DNA of 64,000 nt, from contig JADGJG010000012.1 in the NCBI GenBank assembly GCA_027596195.1, forward strand, positions 43,320 through 107,319, in the 5' to 3' direction. Origin of the DNA: Podochytrium sp. JEL0797. Taxonomy: Eukaryota > Chytridiomycota > Chytridiomycetes > Chytridiales > Chytriomycetaceae. Shown in pieces: positions 56,199-64,000 of the stretch (position 1 is the first letter of the stretch; each line of letters opens with the position of its first letter). The notes under the pieces were generated by a model. That model was not told where the DNA came from. It did no database searches and worked only from the letters and a program-made list of their open reading frames with translations. Both the position numbers and the translations under genes were made by a program.

Positions 56199-57231
56199 TT
56201 ATTTAAAAATCACATCACTCTTCGAATGAGAAACTTTGGAGGCCCCAAAATGCACCAACCACAAGCGCCATCCCACAAGACAGACAAACAGCGTGAGGAC
56301 AAGAGGAGAAGTCGAATCTCCAATCAAAAAAGCGAGGAACTCGACCCTTAAAAACGCGCTCGTGTGCAGAAGTTTGATGTACGAGAACACGTCGCAGTTG
56401 TCACTTCCCGCAGCCTCACGCAACATCTTGTCAGAGTTTTCAATGCCCTCGCCGTCAGCTTTGGTGGAATTCTCATGCAGCGGCTTGTTGCCCTTGACGC
56501 CAACATAGGAAGAGTTGATTTCGTCGACTGTGTCATCAAGTTCATCCGACTGTGTGAGACAATCTTCAGTATCTCGGATCGAGAACAAAAACTGATGAAA
56601 CCTTTGCGAACCTCCATCGCGGAATCGTCCGAATCACTGCAGCTGCTGCTGTCGGACAGCGAAGCGGTGCTGCCGCTTCGCGAAAAAATGAAAGCATCCA
56701 CGTGAGACTGGAAAAGAGCAAGCAAGATGTCATCGTCCATATGCCTGAGGCACGCGCGGAAGATGTCAACGCAATCCCTCTAATTAAAGCATCACCGATT
56801 GAGTTTTCTACAAAACCGAATTGAAAATAAATAACGAACGTTCGACATCTTCGATATCTGCTCATCCCAGGAGCCGCTCTGAGATTTGACACTCAACGAC
56901 GTGTCGCCTGCGGAAAGCCAATTGCTAGTGTGGACATGATGTTCGAGTCGACGACAGGTCGACTTGTATGATTTTTTGTGTTGGGGCGTCGGTGTGCGAG
57001 ACTGGAGGAGCAAAGCTTCTTCCAATTGAGTCCCCTTCAAACCGAAAAGAAAATAATACGAACCTCCGACTGCGTCTCTTCGTTGCCGCTTTGAGATTCG
57101 GCACTCGACGACGTGTCGCCTGCGAAGAGATCCATCTGCGAGTCGGGCCATAAAGTCTGGGTCGACAACAGGTTGGGTTGTTTGAGCTTGTGCAACGGAG
57201 AGTCGGTTTGCGAGACTGCGAATGTATTCAT
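56199..57231 (-). CDS. multi-exon protein with duplicated exon and C-terminal membrane helix, function unknown
   Basis: Start MNTFAVSQTDSPLHKL. Exon 1 ends AGDTSSSAESQSGNEETQ; after a 60 bp intron exon 2 contains the related AGDTSLSVKSQSGSWDEQ, so an exon seems duplicated. A third exon has MDDDILLALFQSHVDAFIF and an Asp/Ser-rich run. A fourth has CLTQSDELDDTVDEINSS, then a helix rich in Leu/Phe/Trp (LVLTLFVCLVGWRLWLVHFG) near the C-terminus. Several candidate introns start GTTCG and some would be under 35 bp, so joins are uncertain. Not recognised; the acidic Ser-rich body with a tail anchor is all that can be said. Confidence 0.45.
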
Positions 57232-57339
57232 AATTTGAAAATGCTGTTTTTTGAAAAGAGATGGGAGGGAGTTCTTCGTTTTTATATTTGTCAGGGCGGA
57301 GAAACGAGGCGTTTTTTTATTTTTGGAAATGGGGGATAA

Positions 57340-57620
57340 AGGTCGCGAATTCCGGGGGGTTTGGAAATTTTTTGCGCTGTCCAACCGTACTAGTCGATTG
57401 AAAGTATTTGATACTCTATCTTATGGGTTACGAATTGCACGATGGACTGGGTGCGATTTTTGACATGTTTGCTGAAAAAAACACCTTAAAGCCAATTTAT
57501 TCAAAACAGCACGCAATCAATCCAGATAAATGCAATCAAGCACGAGCCAAGCGACGGCGAATGTTCAAAGCTCTGCTGGAACGAGCCGCCTTTCTGGCAC
57601 GAGCCTCCTTCTTGGCTTGA
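57340..57620. repeat. segment shared with the relic at 27290-27600
   Basis: This segment, covering the 3' end and downstream flank of the basic repeat protein gene, is the intact counterpart of the decayed inverted copy at 27290-27600. Confidence 0.65.
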
Positions 57621-58688
57621 CGGTTTCTGCGCTTGCGTTGGCAGCGTCCACCCTTCGGATAAGATCCATTCTGGTGACGCGAGGTACCCCATCCTGGCTT
57701 GGCAGCGGCCCAGATCTCGAAGACGGCTCTTCTCGCGTCTTCCTTCTCAACTTTGCCTACAAAAAAAGGCAGGTGAAAGAATGAACCACGGGTTTGAAGA
57801 AGAAACCTACACAAGAAATGGATCTTTGGAGGCTTGTATAGATCGTAAACATGCTTTTTCACAACCTTGGGAGGCACTTCTGGATAGAACAAATGGTTCA
57901 CAAAGTGTTGAATCTCGTTGCGTTCCTCGGTCGTGAGCTTTGGTATTTTCCAGGGGGACTGAGGCTTTGGCTGGGGCTTGGCCTTGATGTTTTTGTGGGA
58001 CTTGACTGGAAGTGGTGGATTGCTCGACTTCTTGGCAGACTCTTCTGGATCGAACAAGTGGTTCACAAAGTGAATTTCGTTGCGCTCCTCGGTCATGCGC
58101 TTTGGTTTTTTGCAGGGGGGCTGAGGCTTTGGCTGGCGTTTGGCCTTGATGTTTTTGTTGGCCTTGGCTGGGAGTGGCGGGTTGCTCATGGTTGTGGACT
58201 TGGTGAGAGGAACTGGCGAATTGGAATCGCCGAATAGATGCTGCAGGTACCACATATCGTCATCGTCATCCATCTTCATATTTATAGCAACTCAATAGCA
58301 AGATGTCCCCTTGGAAGAAAAGATCATATATCTGGTATGACTTACACAAATCGGGTTGATGGCTATTGACAATCTTCTGCGCAGGCACCGCGTTACCATT
58401 TCTCGACTTGGCGCTGCTGTTCATGGATCCAGCGTCCTTCAAGCCGAAAGCGTTCTGGATCAACACTTTGCCGTAGACGGATTTCGCGTGCAACACGGGA
58501 GGAGTTCTACCAGCCATGGCAGTCAAATGATTTTCCTTGCCCTTGGATGGGTGGAGCAACGATGCGGATTGGGTAGTGGATTTCGGGGTTTGTGGCTTGG
58601 GCTTTTGCGCCAGTGGCGCGGTTTGCGTCTTGGCGGGCGGTTGCGGGTCTCTCACGACGGAGGTGGGAAGGGCGGTTTTACGAGTCAT
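57536..58688 (-). CDS. basic nuclear-type protein with internal repeat and KEN box, function unknown
   Basis: Start MTRKTALPTSVVRDPQPPAK. A KEN box (KGKENHL) lies about 50 residues in; KEN boxes are known APC/C degrons. After one intron (GTAAGT...CTATTGAG) come an Asp run and two tandem units. The units follow the pattern NPPLP-x-K, KNIKAK, QPKPQ, PK, TEERNEI, ending FVNHLF; a first, shorter YLQHLF precedes them. A further intron (GTAGGT...TTTGTAG) leads to GKVEKEDARRAVFEIWAAAK and a very basic tail (RCQRKRRNRQAKKEARARKA). The KEN box plus basic tail recalls securins or other mitotic regulators, but no separase-binding block is recognisable, so I leave it unnamed. Confidence 0.65.
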
Positions 58689-59279
58689 TTTTGGAAATCA
58701 TTCATGAAGAACGGGGCGTCGTATTTATGATAGGGCGCAATGTGATATTTTTGGAACGCGTGAAAATCATGTGAAACACATGAATTTTTTGTCGCGCATC
58801 CATGCCACACGAGAACCCCACGTTTCCATATTGTTAGCACCAGGAAATCCGAAACGACATTGCAGAAAGGTGAAAAACATGCAACTCCTCATGTTTTCTC
58901 CTTTTACATAATTGATCAGCGAGTTGGCGCGTGGGTGAGCCCCTTGTAAGCGTGTTTGATCACATCTAAGACGGAAAGTCCAGTTCAGGTGACAAGGGAA
59001 TACTTTAGATTACGAAGCTGCGCTTGATATGTAGATTGGAATCGAATCGCCGAGTCTATTTGTGTGCGGTGACGCGAATCTCCGCTGTCAAATCTAATTT
59101 CACGAATTTCTCAGTGCGATCGGACTCAACCGTATCCATTAACACTCAGAGTGCTCCCCAACCTCATCCAACATATTCCCCTCCATGCGATAAATCGGAC
59201 ACGGCGAAGATTTTATTCTGCGACACCGTATTATATTTCACCTCAATCACAATCATCTCCCCCAAAAAACAACCCCCAA
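58689..59279. other. interval without recognised features
   Basis: About 590 bp upstream of the basic repeat protein gene. It serves as that gene's promoter region and as the 3' flank of the next minus-strand gene. No further gene or repeat seen. Confidence 0.5.
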
Positions 59280-60419
59280 TCACCCAAACAACGAATCCAT
59301 CAAATGCTGCCTCCTCCCTCTCACCCCGACCCCTCTCCCCGCACTCCTCCCCAAACTCTTCATCACCGTTTCCACAAAATCATCGACCCCAATCCTCCGC
59401 TCAAACCCGCCACACTGCAACGTGAGCTCCGGAGCATACCGGTTCGCAGGGATATCGTGGTCCCAGTAGAACTCGGGTTCTTGTTTGACTGTAACGGCAT
59501 CTTCTTTTTGTGCTGCAACAGCAGCAGCCCGAGGCCCACCACGCGTTCCAGTGAAAGCGGGGATTTCGTGGATCGTGAATTTGGCTCGTTTTGCGGGCGC
59601 TTTGGTGGGTGGTGCCGGTGGGATCTCTTCAGATTCATGCGTCGATTCATCATTCATATCTGTGTTGGCAGAGACCTCGGAATAGGTATTACTGTCTGTT
59701 GCCGCATGCGTTGATTCGGACCCACGCGTGGCTGGTTTTAAAGCACTCGCGGTAACAACTTTTGATTTCCTGCGCGCCGCAGTAGAAGCAGCGCGAGACG
59801 GTTCCTTCTGCGTTGACTCTGACTGAGGAGGACCCTCGTCCTTGAATGAGAATTTTTTGCGTTTCGATTTGCACGGCTTTGGGGCGGAAACGGTTTCTTT
59901 CAGCGGGACGCGGGGTTTGGAGGATGGAGGAGGTGGGTTCTGGGTTGGATCGACGAGTGGGGATCGTGGCGTTGCATGGAGGGGGACTTCGGAGATTTGG
60001 TTCTCAGTGACAGTTCCGCCATATGCGATTTTGACGACGGGTGTGGTACCTGTTCCAGAAATCGTGCTTAGGAACAGAATGAGGATACGCCTGCGAATTG
60101 AGAAGTACCGCTGACTAAATACGAATGCCGCGTTCGCTTGCGGGCAGATTCAGTGATGGGAGCGTCCTTTTGGGAATTCGTAGCAGATGATTCATTTACT
60201 GGTTCGATTGGGGTTGGAGAAGCGGGAGTGGATGTTGTTGGGGCAGCGTTGAGGGTCTTTGGCTTCAGCAGTGAGAATTGGCGTGTTTTTACGGTTGTGT
60301 TTCTTGTGGGTATTTGCGGTTACTTGAACTGTACTAGTGTTTGTAGCAACTCACTTTTCACCGCGAAGCCGGTTGTTGATGCGGGTCTGCCACTTGGTCT
60401 GTTTCTCCGGTTCCGCCAT
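59280..60419 (-). CDS. disordered, probably nuclear protein with a conserved-looking C-terminus, function unknown
   Basis: Start MAEPEKQTKWQTRINNRLRG, 52 bp from the divergent NOP16 start. Further exons are Pro/Ser/Thr-rich with basic clusters (ESARKRTRHS, CKSKRKKFSFKDEG, AARRKSK). The last exon includes VVKIAYGGTVTENQISEVPL and, near the end, FYWDHDIPANRYAPELTLQC and GFERRIGVDDFVETVMKSLG, stopping after HLMDSLFG. The aromatic C-terminal block looks like a folded or binding segment; the rest is disordered. I do not recognise the family. At least two introns are needed to keep the frame; the first exon junction is a best guess. Confidence 0.6.
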
Positions 60420-60471
60420 TCGCAGAGTTTTTTTTTTTTTTTTGGTTTCGTAAAATCTCCTCCACCCAACC

Positions 60472-61191
60472 ATGGTCAACCCCCTCCAGCGCGCCAAGAG
60501 AAAGAACGCACACCGCAACGTGTCGCGCAAGACCAAAAAGATGGGCATGGACAGGGCCAAACAAGTCTCCTTTGCGGGCGTGCATCCCGTCATCGCAAAG
60601 AACTGGGACAAGAACCTGACCCTCAGACAAAACTACCAGCGCATGGGTCTCATGGCGAACTTGAACGGAAAGGCCGGTGGTGAGGGTGTGACGCTGCGGA
60701 AGGTGGGGGAGGAGGGCGAGGAGGACGAGGGTGAGGAGCAGATGGAGGTGTCGTACCGCAGTATGGAGGATTTCGACAAGATGCCATCGGTCTCACGCGC
60801 GCAGGACAATGCGGATGTTGTGGCGACGGCGGAGGATTTTGAGGACGAGGAAGAATTCGAGGTGGATCCGTCGCTGGTGGTGCTCGGGGCGCGGTTGGGG
60901 CTGCATGCAAAGGGAGGAAAGGGCGACGCGGCGCTGCTTTCGACGCGAAAGTCGATTGCAAAGCTGCCGCAGGTGATGGAGACACTCGAGGCGGAGGCGG
61001 CCCTGGGCGAGGCACCGCGTTCGTACCACACGTCAGAGTCGGAATTCGAGGTGCTCGCACGGCTGGAGAAGAAGCACGGCGATGACTACTCCGCAATGCA
61101 GCGCGACATCAAAATCAACACGTACCAGTTGTCTGCGGGGCAGCTCAAGCGGAAATTCAAGCGGTACCATGCGATGCTGGCAGATGTTTGA
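60472..61191 (+). CDS. NOP16: nucleolar protein NOP16
   Basis: 60S ribosome biogenesis factor. Single exon of 239 residues. Basic N-terminus MVNPLQRAKRKNAHRNVSRK, then HPVIAKNWDKNLTLRQNYQR with MGLM (human HAWDHAKSVRQNLAEMGL), an acidic middle, and the C-terminal block LEKKHGDDYSAMQRDIKINT with YQLSAGQLKRKFKRYH (human VENHGEDYKAMARDEKNYYQ, TPKQIRSKI). The ATG follows a long T tract shared with the divergent gene. Confidence 0.93.
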   Translation: MVNPLQRAKRKNAHRNVSRKTKKMGMDRAKQVSFAGVHPVIAKNWDKNLTLRQNYQRMGLMANLNGKAGGEGVTLRKVGEEGEEDEGEEQMEVSYRSMEDFDKMPSVSRAQDNADVVATAEDFEDEEEFEVDPSLVVLGARLGLHAKGGKGDAALLSTRKSIAKLPQVMETLEAEAALGEAPRSYHTSESEFEVLARLEKKHGDDYSAMQRDIKINTYQLSAGQLKRKFKRYHAMLADV

Positions 61192-61467
61192 GTTTATTTT
61201 ATTTTATGCAAACAGAATACACTACTTTTTCTTTACTTGCTTGATACTCGATCTTCGCTCCGTTTCTAGTATACACGAAGAAGGGGGGGGGGTGAATTCA
61301 TATAATTTTTTACAGCAGATGCGAAAAGTCCTGCAACTCGCGATTTTCTGGCGATTTTCCTTCAAATTCAAAAAACATAATTGAAAGCTCCTGTTCCACA
61401 AACCCGAAAAAAGGAATACGAGCTTTTTTTATTTTCTGATTGGTTTTGTTTCGATTTTGCAATTCTT

Positions 61468-61922
61468 TCAAACGTTCTTCGACGTTTTCATATAATAAGC
61501 TCGTCCAACCATGGCATGTCCGACATGTGTGTCCGAGTCTGGATTGCGCAGATTGACGGATCCCGCTGCTCCTTCGATACCCGGGACAACATCAGGCGAA
61601 GCGGGAGACACGGCCTGTGGCGCTGCGATTCTTGCCTCTCTCTTGTTCTTTGACATTTTTACGAATCCTGCTATACTCACAAGGGGCGCAGGAGGCAACG
61701 GGGACGGCACCGCTTGTGCTGCTGTGACTGCCGCGGGAGCGGGAGATACGGCTTGATGAGCGCGCGGAACCGCGGCGGCGTTGACGCCAAGCATTGGCTG
61801 TCATATAAATGGTGTATATTCAGTACGCGTCGAAAGTGCAAGTAGCGGCAAGAGAAAATCGCGATTACAATCATTGCCAGGAGGGGAAGCCCGGAGGACG
61901 CGAGAATGATCGAAAGCTTCAT
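61468..61922 (-). CDS. secreted Kex2-type peptide precursor 3
   Basis: Signal exon MKLSIILASSGLPLLAMI, the same GTAATCGCGAT donor, acceptor TATGACAG, then PMLGVNAAAVPRAHQAV. Ala/Pro-rich spacer, one core IAGFVKMSKNKR with dibasic site, then a long spacer ending YYMKTSKNV-stop, where a second core seems to have lost its KR. The acidic tail and NRQM end of the other two precursors are missing. It lies about 9 kb from them on the same strand, so it is a dispersed paralog, perhaps partly degenerate. Confidence 0.78.
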
Positions 61923-62985
61923 TTTTTTTTGGGGGGGGGTCTTGTGTTTGTCGGTTGTTTTTTTTCCAGATTATTTTGAATCTCGGGTAACAATGAGTTG
62001 ATTCCACTCCCATTGTCTGTTTTGAAGGAGCGAAGGTATATATGCGAGCCCCAATCGCGTTGGAAGGCTTCATTGTTGTTAATTTTGCAAATTGGAAAAT
62101 GGAAATTTTTGGTGAAAAGCAGAGAAAAGGGAAGGGAGTCCGGCTTACAAACAACTCCAATTGAGACTGTCAATTACAAATGGAGTTGATTGACATGGAA
62201 TTTGTGTTTGTTGTCTGGAGGGAATTGGGATTGTGGGTCTTGGCTTCAGAGTAGAATGGGGCTCGGGGACATGTCGAGGACAGTTGAATTCCTAACCAGG
62301 TTCCAAAAACCCGCTGGAGGACGCACCGATGTAAGTCGTATGAGGATACGTGGGTGGTACACAGGAAGACTTGCCATCCTTCAATTTTGGATGCGTAAAA
62401 CATACTAGCGGTTTCGAAAGAAGGACTGACCTCCAGTGCATCTCTCTAAGTTTTGAACAAGTTGAATAAAGCTTTCAACGCGTGGTCAGATCACCAACAC
62501 ACACTATTTCCAACTTCGGGGCAATGTTTCAAGTTTTGAAATCGCCCGACGACTCGGCGCAGTTTATTCCGACGGTCCGAAGCCTACTAACAGCAGCCAA
62601 TTAGACGTATTTTGGTACAGCGAGTGCTCCAGAATAGTGCGTTGTTGAATGTCAAAGGGATTAATCGCGCGCTGAATTTTCTACAATAGGGAGGGAAAGA
62701 AGAAAAAGCTTATTTTTCTTGGACCGTGAATTAATGGACAATTTGGAATGGTACAAAAGCACGTGGGTGTTTTTCTCTATTTTTCTTGCAACGGGTGGGC
62801 CCAAAACAGCGCGTTTGCCTATTATCAGATTAAAAAAAAAACTTAATTGCTAAAGTATCACGACAGCACGCCAATGGACAACCGCAAGATCAGGGGCCAT
62901 CTCGCACCTGTTGCGTCTCTTCATTATTCACTCTTTCAAACCATATAGTGTTCAAATATATGGGAAAAATAAGGTTTTTCTTCCT
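61923..62985. other. promoter of precursor 3 and unassigned DNA
   Basis: The first 150 bp contain T and G tracts and the shared CCAATCGCGTT element (62051-62070). From about 62200 to 62985 both strands carry only short frames; nothing recognised. Confidence 0.5.
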
Positions 62986-63901
62986 CTACGCGTTGTTTTT
63001 TGAGGGGATTGTTGAAGTGGTTGTCGCCAGGCTGCTTCGTTCATCGAAATACAGGGCAACTTTCAGAGCAAACAGCACAAAAAACTCAATATCCGCTATA
63101 ACATAACGAGCATTCCCATCAGAAAGGAACCGGGCATATTTAAGGAGTAGAGGACTCCATGAGCAGCCCCAACCATCCAGATACTGGAAGCGCAGATGCC
63201 ATAGCGCGCAATGATGGCGAGGCGCGGGTTCATTTTTGACTTGATTGTCGTGAATTGTTGCGTGAGTGAATTTGATGAAGGAGGTGAGGAGGAACACGTC
63301 CATCACCAAAATGATACTGGCCGAGATACTGATGAGGCCGTTTTCGACGCTATGCAAGACCAGGGCCAAGGTTTTGCTTTCTTCATGGACAAGAAAAAAA
63401 GAGCGAGTAACCACGACGCATTCTGGGACGTTGGAGAGGAGGACGACGGCGTGGAACGCCATCATCACTTTTTCGAGATATCTGTGCGCCGTTGGGTAGA
63501 CTCGATGCAGATGGGACTCCCTCTTTTCCATGAATAAAACGCGTAGCAGATTTCAATGACAGAGAGCAGCAAGTTTGACAGAGTGCCAAACAGCTCATAC
63601 ATAACTGGGTTCGTGGTCTCGAACAGAAATGCCCCCAGCAGATGCGCAAACAACAGCGAGAGTGAAAAAAGAAACAGCGACGTGTTGAAAGAGGTTGCAA
63701 CGTTTTCCAGCTGCGGGTTGGTGTGCCTGTTTTCTGCGCGCCCGCGTCCAGTTTATACGACTCCCAGAATACCAAAAACGACACGAAAGCTATAAGTCCA
63801 ATGGAAGAAACTCCAGTCATTGTGTACGCAAGACGGATAGCGTCATGAACCGAGATTGATCCATCTGAGATGGCGAGTGTGGTTCTTGTCCCATTGTTCA
63901 T
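62986..63901 (-). pseudogene. multi-pass membrane protein, frameshifted or degenerate
   Basis: From MNNGTRTTLAISDGSIS the minus strand encodes up to seven hydrophobic helices: SSIGLIAFVSFLVFW, LFLFSLSLLFAHLLGAFLFE, LSNLLLSVIEICYAFYSW, MAFHAVVLLSNVPECVVV, ISASIILVMDVFLLTSFI, IICASSIWMVGAA-like, and FFVLFALKVALYF. They do not share one frame. At least three frame changes are needed, and only some could be explained by short introns. The layout recalls a seven-helix receptor, but no family motif is visible. It may be a pseudogene, or sequence errors near the contig end may have broken it. Confidence 0.5.
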
Positions 63902-63903
63902 TT

Positions 63904-63905
<2 letters not shown>

Positions 63906-64000
<95 letters not shown>
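63906..64000. repeat. 95-base poly-G run at the window end
   Basis: After ATTTTT the sequence is G only to the last base. Shorter natural T-then-G tracts occur upstream of other genes here (for example after the start of precursor 3), so a real G tract may have stopped assembly. The length itself is more typical of a sequencing or assembly artefact. It is not a TTAGGG telomere. Confidence 0.9.

Noticed and set aside
63906..64000. Poly-G run as a telomere
   Set aside because: Pure G with no TTAGGG-type unit; most fungi use TTAGGG or variants.

Overview
This window looks like a gene-dense stretch of a zoosporic (flagellated) fungus, most likely a chytrid. Fungal signs are a chitin deacetylase, a WSC/chitin-binding wall protein, Kex2-type secreted peptide precursors and many short GT-AG introns, mostly about 45-100 bp. 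Flagellum signs are a radial-spoke protein (RSPH9), a doublet microtubule inner protein (PIERCE1 type) and a KIF-binding protein, none of which dikarya keep. The species cannot be named from sequence alone. The exon structures below were read by eye from splice signals and protein similarity, so gene limits are better supported than every internal junction.

Layout, left to right. 0-17 kb: heterotrimeric G protein alpha subunit with an unusual helical-domain insertion; TTI2 (minus); ZNF277-like zinc finger protein; class I histone deacetylase; a double cyclic-nucleotide-binding protein carrying four tandem PKA-type sites; KIF-binding protein and a WD40 protein (both minus); a small protein. 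17-27 kb: RSPH9; a PEX11-gamma-like protein with a very long insertion (minus); NUDT21/CFIm25; a small membrane protein; chitin deacetylase; FUN14 protein; a membrane-anchored unknown (minus); MAT2B-like subunit. 27-39 kb: a calpain fused to a GRF zinc finger and two ubiquitin-binding-motif-like segments; Eco1/ESCO cohesin acetyltransferase; Erv1; SDHAF3; nicastrin; PIERCE1; PSMD5. 39-50 kb: four-WSC wall protein; GCN5 flanked by two copies of a roughly 500 bp repeat; makorin; SAP30BP/HCNGP; then a gene graveyard with fragments of GCN5, the calpain and an LRR gene. 50-64 kb: three paralogous secreted peptide precursors; mL46; bystin; three proteins I do not recognise; NOP16; a degenerate multi-pass membrane gene; and a 95-base poly-G run that ends the window.

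Most genes are ordinary housekeeping genes with no shared pathway. What links them is architecture. At least eight divergent gene pairs have start codons only 27-72 bp apart, so one short AT-tract spacer must serve both promoters. Convergent genes can end 8 bp apart. Against this compact background, 27.2-27.9, 41-42.3, 44.3-45.6 and 48.6-50.7 kb are gene-poor and hold decayed partial copies of genes found intact elsewhere in the same window.

Two candidates for undescribed biology stand out. (1) The calpain at 28-30.6 kb joins two UBM-like motifs, a GRF zinc finger and a cysteine protease core; this suggests, by inference, a protease recruited to ubiquitin and single-stranded nucleic acid, for example at DNA-protein crosslinks. 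(2) The peptide family at 50.7, 52.1 and 61.5 kb shares a signal-peptide exon, a conserved intron position, repeated dibasic KR sites and a related peptide core. It looks like a chytrid secreted signalling-peptide (pheromone-like) family.
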